A stretch of 64,000 bases of DNA from an uncultured Acetatifactor sp. (GTDB lineage: Bacteria > Bacillota > Clostridia > Lachnospirales > Lachnospiraceae): the NCBI GenBank assembly GCA_934436245.1, contig CAKSAM010000011.1, forward strand, positions 14,995 to 78,994, given 5' to 3'. Position numbers and translations under genes: made by a program. The notes below the pieces were generated by a model, which saw only the letters and a list, made by a program, of their open reading frames with translations, searched no databases and had not been told where the DNA came from. Positions 25,709 to 33,706 of the stretch are shown one piece after another (position 1 is the stretch's first letter; every line of letters starts with the position of its first letter).

Positions 25709-26588
25709 TTGCACTTCCTCCGTCCGGTATCTGCTGTTTTTTATCCGTGATCACCAGAACTTCACTCAAATGCTCAAAATCCACCGCAGGTGTCAGATAA
25801 CCGGATTTTGTCAGATTATTGGTGTCTTTATTGATCGTGCTGATATAGCCGATCAGAACATTGGGAAGATACTTGTCACTGATATCTGAGGTCACTACTT
25901 TGTCGCCCTCAGCCACGGCATCCTGACTGTCTACCAGCTTGCTGAAGGGAATGACCCCCTGTGCCATCAGCTGCAGATCACCGGATACGATCAGATTGTC
26001 TCCCGTAGCCAGCGTCATACCGCTGACATTGGAATTGTCGGAAATAATAGAAGTCACCCGGGACCAGTTCGGTCCCACGGATGTGATGCGTCCTACGAGA
26101 CCGCCTCCGGCGATCACATTCATATCATCTGCCAGACCGTCATTGGATCCTTTGTCAATGACAAAGGAAGAATACCAGTTGCCGGAATCTCTGCTGATAA
26201 TACGGGCGCCGATCTTGTTATAATCTCCGTATTCTTCATCCAGCTCCAGAAGTCCCCGCAGTTCATTCAGTTCATATTTGTCCTGCTGAAGCAGGGTATT
26301 TTCTTCCGTCAGAGATGCTACCTGCTCCTTCAGGGCACTGTTTTCTGCCAGGAGAGCACGGATCTGTACCAGTTCATCAGAACGGTTCGACAGCCATTCT
26401 CCGGCTTTGGCGATTCCCTGTTCAAAGGGAACGATCACATATCCCACCACCCTGTTAAAGGGACGGTTAAATACATTGGTTCCAAAAGTCACCAGCATCA
26501 TGATGGTGCACAGGATAGTTAAAATAAAAAGGAGATATTTACTCGGTAAAGTAAACCTCTCCCCTTTTCTTTTTACGACTGGGCTCAT
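25698..26588 (-). CDS. mreC: MreC, rod shape-determining protein
   Basis: Single-pass membrane protein that organises PBP2 and RodA along the cell wall. Basic N-terminus (MSPVVKRKGERF), membrane helix at about 18-38, a coiled coil at about 65-115 (ENSALKEQVASLTEENTLLQQDKYEL), then the beta-barrel domain with GARIISRDSGNWYSSFVIDKGSNDGL and VGRITSVGPNWSRVTSIISDNSNVSG. Length 296 is normal. Its ATG overlaps the mreB stop in an ATGA arrangement. Confidence 0.95.
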   Translation of the reverse strand: MSPVVKRKGERFTLPSKYLLFILTILCTIMMLVTFGTNVFNRPFNRVVGYVIVPFEQGIAKAGEWLSNRSDELVQIRALLAENSALKEQVASLTEENTLLQQDKYELNELRGLLELDEEYGDYNKIGARIISRDSGNWYSSFVIDKGSNDGLADDMNVIAGGGLVGRITSVGPNWSRVTSIISDNSNVSGMTLATGDNLIVSGDLQLMAQGVIPFSKLVDSQDAVAEGDKVVTSDISDKYLPNVLIGYISTINKDTNNLTKSGYLTPAVDFEHLSEVLVITDKKQQIPDGGSANGE

Positions 26589-27595
26589 TTACTCATCCCT
26601 TCAATTGCGTAAGCTACAGTTTTATAGTTATCATCCTTAATGATCTTGGCAAGACCTGTTGCCACACTGGTCAACGGATTTTCAGCCACATTCACATGTA
26701 ATCCGGTACCTGCAGCAAGTCTTTCTGCCAGATGGCTTACCTGGGAAGCTCCGCCGGTCAGATAAATACCATGGCGGAAAATATCCGCTGCAAGCTCGGG
26801 CGGAGTTCTCTCCAGGATTACTTTTACATTGTCAATAATGGTGTTAAAATGTTCTTCCAGGGACTCGTCCACCATCTTTGTAGGGATCTCACGCTCTACA
26901 GGAAGTCCTGTCACAATGTCTCTGCCGTATACAATGGCACCCTTTCCTTCTTCCTCTAATTCTTTCAGGGAAATTTTAACATTTTCAGCTGTTTTCCCAC
27001 CAATAATCAGAGAAAACTCTCTTCTGACTGCTGCACGGATTGCATCATCAAATTTCATGCCACCCACTTTGATCAATCGGCTGAGAACGATACCGCCCAG
27101 AGACAAAATAGAAATTTCTGTTGTTTCGTAGCCGACATTAACTACCAATACGCCCTGTGAATTTTTTACATCGATATCCAGGCCGAGACCATCAGCTACA
27201 GCCTTTTCTACGACCATGATCTTCTTGGCTTTTACATTTGCCCCTTTGATCAGATCATAAAATGCTCTTTTTTCGACCTCGGTAACATCTGTAGGCACCG
27301 CAATAAAGAAATCAGAAGGCTTTGTATTTCCCTTCTGAAGATCCCCGATAAAATACTTCACCAGAGTCTCCATGTTCTTAATGTCCGCGATCACACCGTT
27401 GGAAAGCGGATAAGAAATATGAATATTGCTGGGTGCTTTTTCATACATTTCAAATGCAGAATTTCCATACGCAAATAAAGTATTTTTATTCTCGATGGCA
27501 ATCATATTTTTCTCAATCATGATGTTGTCATCATTGCGATTATAGATTTTTATATTGTTGGTACCAAGATCAATACCGAATGCATTGTTTGCCAC
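26585..27595 (-). CDS. mreB: MreB, actin-like cell shape protein
   Basis: Filament-forming ATPase that guides lateral wall synthesis. The 336-residue protein carries the actin phosphate-1 motif (GIDLGTNNIKIY), VVNVGYETTEISILSLGGIVLS (phosphate-2) and IYLTGGASQVSHLAERLA (adenosine motif). The start codon is GTG at 27595, with AAAGGG about 9 bases upstream; the first ATG is well inside the conserved N-terminus. Several positions are less conserved than in standard MreB, so an Mbl-type paralogue is possible. It heads mreBCD-mrdA. Confidence 0.93.
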   Translation of the reverse strand: MANNAFGIDLGTNNIKIYNRNDDNIMIEKNMIAIENKNTLFAYGNSAFEMYEKAPSNIHISYPLSNGVIADIKNMETLVKYFIGDLQKGNTKPSDFFIAVPTDVTEVEKRAFYDLIKGANVKAKKIMVVEKAVADGLGLDIDVKNSQGVLVVNVGYETTEISILSLGGIVLSRLIKVGGMKFDDAIRAAVRREFSLIIGGKTAENVKISLKELEEEGKGAIVYGRDIVTGLPVEREIPTKMVDESLEEHFNTIIDNVKVILERTPPELAADIFRHGIYLTGGASQVSHLAERLAAGTGLHVNVAENPLTSVATGLAKIIKDDNYKTVAYAIEGMSK

Positions 27596-27611
27596 TGTCG
27601 TTGTCCCTTTC

Positions 27612-28310
27612 TTATATCAAAAATTTTTGCTCTTTGAAACTAGTATACCTGTTATCCCCGATAATAATGTGATCCAACAGCGGAATATCCATCTGGTCCC
27701 CCACTTTCGCCACATTTTCCGTCAGTTCTCTGTCGGATCTGCTGGGTGTGGGATCTCCGCTGGGATGATTGTGTACAAGAATAATATTTACCGCTTTGTC
27801 TTTTAACGCCTCCAGAAAAACTTCTCTGGGAGATATCAATGCCATATTTACACTGCCGTCCGAAAGTTTCCTTTCATGGATCAGCTGTCCTTTGGCATCC
27901 AGGCAGAGAAGATACACGCTCTCTGTATCCTTGTGTCTGAGCTTCTCCATGAAATAATCCGCAACCATATCCGCCCTGTTGAAGCAGATCCCTGTGCTGG
28001 CTCTGGCACGGCTCATCCGCTTGGACAGTTCGGCAATACTTTTTAATTTCACCGCCTTGACCATGCCGATTCCCCGTATTGTCATCAAGTCTTCAATGCT
28101 TACATCATGCAGCCCCAAAAGTCCCTCTCTTGGATAAGTTGCCAGTGCCAATACTTTTTCGGCAAGTTCTACTGCCGAAGCATCTCTGGTGCCTGTTCTT
28201 AAAATAATTGCAAGCAATTCCGCTTCCGTAAGGTTCTCTGCCCCAAAGTTCAAAAACCTTTCATAAGGCAGTCCTGGATCTTTATTCAATTGTACGTTCT
28301 TCTCCGGCAT
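27612..28310 (-). CDS. radC: RadC family JAB-domain protein
   Basis: Predicted metal-dependent JAMM protein of unsettled function, despite the name linked to DNA repair. The N-terminal helix-hairpin-helix-like region (about 25-75, RFLNFGAENLTEAELLAIILRTGT and LMTIRGIGMVKAVKLKSIAEL) is followed by the MPN/JAB domain with VHNHPSGDPTPSRSD (His-x-His-Pro-Ser-Gly, metal ligands) and LLDHIIIGDNRYTSFKE. Length 232 is normal. It lies 16 bases before mreB, as in many Firmicutes. Confidence 0.95.
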   Translation of the reverse strand: MPEKNVQLNKDPGLPYERFLNFGAENLTEAELLAIILRTGTRDASAVELAEKVLALATYPREGLLGLHDVSIEDLMTIRGIGMVKAVKLKSIAELSKRMSRARASTGICFNRADMVADYFMEKLRHKDTESVYLLCLDAKGQLIHERKLSDGSVNMALISPREVFLEALKDKAVNIILVHNHPSGDPTPSRSDRELTENVAKVGDQMDIPLLDHIIIGDNRYTSFKEQKFLI

Positions 28311-28343
28311 AAGTCTCCTTCTGCCTTCTCCGACGTATGCTGC

Positions 28344-28583
28344 CTAACGGATAAAACGATATACCACAAAAGCAATGATCACACCGATCACGCTTGCGAT
28401 AGTGATATTGAATTCCAGTCCAAATGTCAGAATAATAAACCCAAGGTTCAGTTCCACCGGACTGCTGAGTCCAAAATTCTGTCCATAGTTCAGAAAGGTA
28501 CCATCAAAATAAGTCCCGATAAATCTGCCGATCACAAATCCGATCAGCACAAGGACGACTAAAACCCAATTAATTCTTTTCAA
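28344..28583 (-). CDS. DUF4321 family small membrane protein
   Basis: A 79-residue protein with two hydrophobic segments (about 6-22, NWVLVVLVLIGFVIGRF, and about 46-76) joined by a polar loop containing TFLNYGQNFGLSSPVELNLG, which matches DUF4321. Function is unknown. The start codon is TTG at 28583, preceded by AGAGGAAAC. It lies 33 bases before radC and the mre genes, where DUF4321 is commonly found. Confidence 0.8.
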   Translation of the reverse strand: MKRINWVLVVLVLIGFVIGRFIGTYFDGTFLNYGQNFGLSSPVELNLGFIILTFGLEFNITIASVIGVIIAFVVYRFIR

Positions 28584-28753
28584 GGTGTTTCCTCTTCTTT
28601 CTTTTGTGTACTTTTCTGTGGCAGAACAGCTCTCCCCGAGAAAGTCTGTCTCCCATACGTCTTTTTATACTATCACAAAATGCTTCTTCTGTACACAAAT
28701 TTAGCAGATTTTATTTTGCGCTTTTTCTACAGGATTTTAACCTTTGCAACAAA

Positions 28754-30070
28754 TTACATTGCCTTTCGGATTTGTTCCTCGGTAACGATTCCTTTCTGCA
28801 CCAGTGCCTGCAGAGATTTCAAAATACCGAATTTTGCATGCTGCCAGGTCAGTCCCCCCTGGAAATATACAGCATACGGAGGTTTGATCGGTCCATCTGC
28901 GGACAGTTCAATAGAGGAACCGGATACGAAAGCTCCCGCTGCCATGATCACCTGTGCATCATATCCCGGCATATCCCAGGGTTCCGGCGTTACATGGCTG
29001 TCCACCGGTGCTGCCGCCTGGATTCCCTGACAGAAGCCGATGACTCCTTCAGGTTGTCCAAAGGTCACTGCCTGAATGATATCGTGCCGGCTCTCACTGC
29101 CGTCTGGCACTACCGCAAAGCCTAATTTTTCGTAAACGTTAGCTGCAAAAATTGCTCCTTTCAACGCTCCTGCTGTCACAGTAGGAGCCAGGAAAAATCC
29201 CTGGTAGAAGTCTTTCAAAATGCCAAGAGATGCGCCGACTTCTTTTCCAAGTCCCGGAGAGGTCAGACGATACGCCGCATTTTCCACACACTCTTTTTTC
29301 CCTGCGATATAGCCGCCGATGGGTGCCAGTCCGCCACCGGGATTTTTGATCAGGGATCCCACGATCATATCCGCCCCCACATCAGAAGGTTCTATTGTTT
29401 CCACGAACTCTCCGTAGCAGTTATCCACCATGCAGATCACATCCGGTCTGATGCCTTTGATAAAGGCGATCAGTTCACCGATCCGTTGTACGGACAGGGT
29501 CGGTCTGGTCTGATATCCCTTGGAACGCTGAATCGTTACCAGATGGGTCTTTTCGTTAATATTCTCCCGTATTTTATCGTAATCAAAGTTTCCGTCCGGC
29601 AGCAGGTCTACCTGGCGATAGGTTACTCCATATTCTGCAAGAGACCCTTTGGAGGGGCGGATGCCGATGACTTCTTCCAAAGTATCATAAGGCTTGCCTA
29701 CGGGGGACAACAGCTCGTCTCCTGGTCTTAAGTTACTCATCAGAGCTAGTGCCAGGGCATGGGTGCCGCAGGTGATCTGGGGGCGCACCAGGGCATCCTC
29801 CGTATGGAAGGTTGCTGCATATACCGCTTCCAGAGTATCCCTTCCCAGGTCATTATATCCATAGCCGGTAGTACCCAGCAGGCAGGCTTCGCTTACCTGA
29901 TGCTGTTGCATGGCTTTTACCACCTTTAACTGATTATACTCTGCATTCCGGTCCACCTCGTCAAAACGCTCCCGCAGGCTTTTCTCTATGGCACATCCAT
30001 AGTCATATACCGTCTTACTGATCCCCATGGAAAGATACATTTCTTCATTGCTGTTATTGCTGTTTTTCAT
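28754..30070 (-). CDS. PLP-dependent C-S lyase, methionine gamma-lyase family (aluminium-resistance protein-like, COG4100)
   Basis: Fold-type I pyridoxal-phosphate enzyme, 438 residues. Family motifs: GYGYNDLGRDTLE, QITCGTHALALAL, VDNCYGEFVE (cofactor-binding Asp region) and the PLP lysine in MIVGSLIKNPGGGLAPIGGYIAG. The group is annotated as methionine gamma-lyase or aluminium-resistance protein; the actual substrate is not established by sequence. It overlaps the miaA end by 17 bases, so it belongs to the mutS-mutL-LURP-miaA unit. Confidence 0.9.
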   Translation of the reverse strand: MKNSNNSNEEMYLSMGISKTVYDYGCAIEKSLRERFDEVDRNAEYNQLKVVKAMQQHQVSEACLLGTTGYGYNDLGRDTLEAVYAATFHTEDALVRPQITCGTHALALALMSNLRPGDELLSPVGKPYDTLEEVIGIRPSKGSLAEYGVTYRQVDLLPDGNFDYDKIRENINEKTHLVTIQRSKGYQTRPTLSVQRIGELIAFIKGIRPDVICMVDNCYGEFVETIEPSDVGADMIVGSLIKNPGGGLAPIGGYIAGKKECVENAAYRLTSPGLGKEVGASLGILKDFYQGFFLAPTVTAGALKGAIFAANVYEKLGFAVVPDGSESRHDIIQAVTFGQPEGVIGFCQGIQAAAPVDSHVTPEPWDMPGYDAQVIMAAGAFVSGSSIELSADGPIKPPYAVYFQGGLTWQHAKFGILKSLQALVQKGIVTEEQIRKAM

Positions 30071-31028
30071 AGATCCCTTTTTCTCCTAATTCCTTTATCA
30101 TATATTCTAAAATTTTCTCTCCGTCATAGTCAAATTGCTGTTTATCCAGCCAGGTAACTTCTTTTTCCCTGCGGAACCATGTCAACTGCCTCTTGGCAAA
30201 ATGTCTGGTATCCCGCTTCAGAGTATACACTGCTTCCTCCAGACTGCACTCACCGTCCAGATATTCCAGGATTTCTTTGTATCCCAGTCCCTGCATGGAT
30301 ACCATTCCTCTGTGACAGCCCATTTTTTTCAGGCTTCTGACTTCCTCCACCAGTCCTTCCGACAGCATTTCATCGATACGGATTTCGATCCTGTCGTAGA
30401 GTTTCTCCCGGTCGTCTGTCAGGACAAAATAACTGAAATTATAAGGGCTCGTCCGCTCTTTTTCTCTCTCGTTGTGGACGGAGATCGGTTCCCCGGTCAG
30501 TTCATAATATTCCAATGCCCGGATGGTACGCTTGATATTATTGGCATGAATATTCTGTGCCGATACGGGATCGACTTTTGCAAGTATCTCGTGCAATACT
30601 TCCGGTCCTTTTTCTTCCGCAAGCTGTTCCAATTTTTCCCGATATTCGGTATTCTCTTCGTTTTCTGTAAAATCAATTCCACGAAGCACCGCCTGAATAT
30701 AGAACCCGGTGCCACCCACCAGGATAGGAATATGCCCTCTGTTATAGATCTGTTCCATGCATTCCAGACACCGCTTCTGGAACACCACCACATTAAATTC
30801 TTCCCACGGCTCCAGAATGTCGATCAGATGATGGGGCACTCCCTGCATTTCCTCCGGGCGGATCTTGGCGGATCCGATATCCATATGTTTATATACCTGC
30901 ATGGAATCGGCTGACAGGATCTCACCGCCTATAGCTTTTGCCAGCGCAATAGACAGTTTTGTCTTACCCACTGCCGTAGGCCCGGTCAGTACGACTAACG
31001 GTCTTTTTATAGATTGTGTTACCGACAT
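30054..31028 (-). CDS. miaA: MiaA, tRNA dimethylallyltransferase
   Basis: Adds a dimethylallyl group to A37 of tRNAs reading codons that begin with U. P-loop LTGPTAVGKTKLSIALA (about 14-30), LSADSMQVYKHMDIGSAK, PHHLIDILEPWEEF, PILVGGTGFYIQAVL, RKRDTRHFAKRQLTWFRRE-type C-terminus (here KRDTRHFAKRQLTWFRREKE). Length 324 is normal. MiaB at 39391-40806 acts next on the same base. AAGGA precedes the ATG. Confidence 0.97.
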   Translation of the reverse strand: MSVTQSIKRPLVVLTGPTAVGKTKLSIALAKAIGGEILSADSMQVYKHMDIGSAKIRPEEMQGVPHHLIDILEPWEEFNVVVFQKRCLECMEQIYNRGHIPILVGGTGFYIQAVLRGIDFTENEENTEYREKLEQLAEEKGPEVLHEILAKVDPVSAQNIHANNIKRTIRALEYYELTGEPISVHNEREKERTSPYNFSYFVLTDDREKLYDRIEIRIDEMLSEGLVEEVRSLKKMGCHRGMVSMQGLGYKEILEYLDGECSLEEAVYTLKRDTRHFAKRQLTWFRREKEVTWLDKQQFDYDGEKILEYMIKELGEKGIYEKQQ

Positions 31029-31047
31029 AATTCTTCTTCCTTACACA

Positions 31048-31527
31048 TTATCCATTATTATTCTGGGTGCAGTTTGCCGCATCAATGGCGATGACTAACA
31101 TCAGCCCTTCCAGTTCGTCCTGCGGATCAGCAAAGTTAATCGTGTAGGTATCTCCCCAACGGAACAGTTCCTTCGAGATATGAATGATACTACTGCATCC
31201 GCTGTACACGTCGTAATCCCATCCCAGGAAATCTCCCTCCACGCGCCAGCCATTGTAATCGATCTCGTACCTGGGCTTGAAAAAGGAGAACTGTTTGCGG
31301 ATCTCGCCTTTCACCTGCCCGCCGATTTCGATTTCAAATGCCGGAAGCAGGGTAAACAGCCGCTGTCTGATAACACCCAGTTCACGATCATTTCTGTCAT
31401 ATACGTGTAACTGGTGTCCCAGGGAGAAAAATTCCGCCTTTACAAAATATTTTGCATTTTCGTTCTCATCATAGACATCATAAGAATCTGTCCAGGAAAA
31501 CACTCGTTGTTTGATCAGTAAACGCAT
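31048..31527 (-). CDS. LURP-one-related (LOR) family protein
   Basis: A 159-residue protein with the tubby-like LOR fold, function in bacteria unknown. Visible features: MRLLIKQRVFSWTDSYDVYDENENAKYFVKAEFFSLGHQLHVYDRND, repeating beta strands with FEIEIGGQVKGEIRKQF, then YEIDYNGWRVEGDFLGWDYDVYSG and a final hydrophobic helix (LEGLMLVIAIDAAN), the order typical of LOR/YxjI proteins. Its start shares one base with the mutL stop (TAATG), so it is translationally coupled to mutL and lies before miaA. Confidence 0.82.
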   Translation of the reverse strand: MRLLIKQRVFSWTDSYDVYDENENAKYFVKAEFFSLGHQLHVYDRNDRELGVIRQRLFTLLPAFEIEIGGQVKGEIRKQFSFFKPRYEIDYNGWRVEGDFLGWDYDVYSGCSSIIHISKELFRWGDTYTINFADPQDELEGLMLVIAIDAANCTQNNNG

Positions 31528-33662
31528 TATACAATCCTCTTAAATTTCTTCTCCAGGTCAGTCTCCGTCATGGTGATAATGGTGGGTCTGCCGTGGGGAC
31601 AGTTGTAGGGGTTATCCAGTGTCAGAAGTTCATCGATCAATTCTTCCGCCTCCTGAAGGCTTAATCGGTTGTTGCCCTTAACAGCTGCCTTACAGGACAT
31701 GGATGCGATCTTCTCCTCGATGATCTGGAAGCTGCCGCGGTTGCCGGTCTCCTGGGACAGTTCATCAAGCACCGCCAAAAACAGTTCTCTCTCACTGCAG
31801 CCGTAGAGATCCACCGGTACGCTGCGGAGAGCATATTCATTGCCTCCGAAGGCTTCGATCTCGAATCCAAGCTGTGCAAAGGCATCCTCGTAAGTATGGA
31901 GAATGCTTTCCTCCTGCCCTGTGAGACTTACAATGATGGGCGGCATCAGGCGCTGGGATACTACACTTTTTTCATAGAACTGCTTCATCAGGCGCTCGTA
32001 TTTCACCTTCTCATGGGCGGCATGCTGGTCAATGATGAACAGCTTATCCTCGAACTGGATCAACCAATAGGTGTCAAAGACCTGACCGATGATCCGGTAG
32101 CGGCTGCGGTTCTGCATGGACAGCAGTTTTTCCTCGAACAGGTTCAACTGTTGTGCATTTTTCACCTCCGGCTCCGGTTCCAAAGCTGCTTCCGGTGCCG
32201 GTACCGCAGGCTGTGCAGATCCTTCTGCAGCAGCGGTTGTCTCCGGTACCTGCTCAGGTGCCTTTTGCTCTTCGGGCGGCACTGCCTCTATAAAGAAATC
32301 GTCCTCCTGTGGCGCAGCTGTAACAGGCGTAACGGGTACTTCGTGCGTAGTATCTGCACCGTTCTGAAGGATCTGCGTTTTTTCTGCCGTCACAGTTCCG
32401 GTAACGTCTCCGGATGTTTCCCCTGCTGCAACAGATTCCGGCTTCCGGATACTGCTCTGCACTCCCTCATGATTCTCCTGCCAGATCGGCTTCTGTATAA
32501 ATTCCCTCCGGTCTTTCGGTACCGCCTCGTATTTAGCTGCCTCCATGACACGGTAGCTTTCTTCTCTTTTTTTCTCGAACACCTCCGGCGTGTGCTCCTT
32601 CCAGGAAGCTTTTCTGGCTTCCTGCTCCTTTTTCTGAATGGCTTTTTCATCCTCTAAGGAAGCATCCGGGATCATTTCCCGGTTCCGCAGGGTTGTTGCT
32701 ATCTTCTCGCTCAGCATTCTGGCAAATGCCATGCCATCGGAGAACCGCACATCCATTTTGGAGGGATGTACGTTCACATCCACGGTCTCCGTATCCATCG
32801 TAATATGCAGCACGCATAACGGGAATTTATGCTGCATCAGATACTGCTTATAACCTTCTTCAATGGCTTTGGCGATCACACCGCTGCGGATAAACCGGCC
32901 GTTGATAAAATAGATCTCAAAATTACGGTTGGAACGCACCAGTACCGGTTTGCCCAGATACCCCTCAACCTTAATGCCGTTTTCTTCAATCTGGATCGGT
33001 ACCAGTTCTGCGGCGATCTCTCTGCCGTAGATCCGGTAGATAACCTCTCGCAGGTCACCGTTTCCCGAGGTATGGAATCTGGTCTGATTCCCCAGTACGA
33101 ATTTAAATGAGATATCCGGTCTGGACAGTGCCAGATGTTCCATCAGATCCGTGATATAACTGCCCTCCGTAGCAGGCTGTTTTAAAAATTTCCGGCGTAC
33201 CGGCGTATTGAAGAACAGATTCCTCATGAGGAAGGTGGTGCCGTCCGGCGCACCGATCTCATCAATGGACTGTTCTCTTGCCCCCTCTAACACCATGCGG
33301 GTTCCGGTGAGGTTCTCTTTTCTCTTGGTGATGATCTCCACACGGGACACCGCCGCAATACTGGACAGAGCCTCACCACGGAAGCCAAGGCTTGCGATAT
33401 GGTTCAGATCATCTGCGTCTTCGATTTTGCTGGTGGCATGACGCAGAAACGCTGTGGGCAGCTGCTCCCGTTCAATGCCGCAGCCGTTATCCGTCACACG
33501 GATAAATTCGATACCGCCGTCTTTTGCCTCTACCGTAATCGCCGTGGAACCGGCATCTATGGCATTTTCCACCAGCTCCTTCACCACGCTTGCCGGCCGC
33601 TCTACCACCTCACCGGCAGCGATCCTGTCGATCGTCCGGGAGTCCAGTACATGTATTCCCAT
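31527..33662 (-). CDS. mutL: MutL, DNA mismatch repair endonuclease
   Basis: Couples mismatch recognition by MutS to strand incision. GHKL ATPase domain (1-330) with VVKELVENAIDAGS, DNGCGI, LGFRGEALSSIAAVS; an acidic, low-complexity linker (about 340-515); and a C-terminal dimerisation/endonuclease domain with LFIIDQHAAHEKVKYERL, matching the DQHAx2Ex4E nuclease motif of MutL from bacteria without MutH, and PTIITMTETDLEKKFKR at the end. Length 711. It follows mutS by 44 bases. Confidence 0.97.
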   Translation of the reverse strand: MGIHVLDSRTIDRIAAGEVVERPASVVKELVENAIDAGSTAITVEAKDGGIEFIRVTDNGCGIEREQLPTAFLRHATSKIEDADDLNHIASLGFRGEALSSIAAVSRVEIITKRKENLTGTRMVLEGAREQSIDEIGAPDGTTFLMRNLFFNTPVRRKFLKQPATEGSYITDLMEHLALSRPDISFKFVLGNQTRFHTSGNGDLREVIYRIYGREIAAELVPIQIEENGIKVEGYLGKPVLVRSNRNFEIYFINGRFIRSGVIAKAIEEGYKQYLMQHKFPLCVLHITMDTETVDVNVHPSKMDVRFSDGMAFARMLSEKIATTLRNREMIPDASLEDEKAIQKKEQEARKASWKEHTPEVFEKKREESYRVMEAAKYEAVPKDRREFIQKPIWQENHEGVQSSIRKPESVAAGETSGDVTGTVTAEKTQILQNGADTTHEVPVTPVTAAPQEDDFFIEAVPPEEQKAPEQVPETTAAAEGSAQPAVPAPEAALEPEPEVKNAQQLNLFEEKLLSMQNRSRYRIIGQVFDTYWLIQFEDKLFIIDQHAAHEKVKYERLMKQFYEKSVVSQRLMPPIIVSLTGQEESILHTYEDAFAQLGFEIEAFGGNEYALRSVPVDLYGCSERELFLAVLDELSQETGNRGSFQIIEEKIASMSCKAAVKGNNRLSLQEAEELIDELLTLDNPYNCPHGRPTIITMTETDLEKKFKRIV

Positions 33663-33706
33663 ATAATAACCCGTTCCTTTCTGTAACCTGCAAGATTTCA
33701 GGTGCT

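Noticed and set aside
30135..30914. 259-residue plus-strand open frame
   Set aside because: Antisense to miaA; no recognisable motif.
31896..32657. 253-residue plus-strand open frame
   Set aside because: Antisense to mutL, largely over its low-complexity linker; Cys/Arg/Leu-rich shadow.
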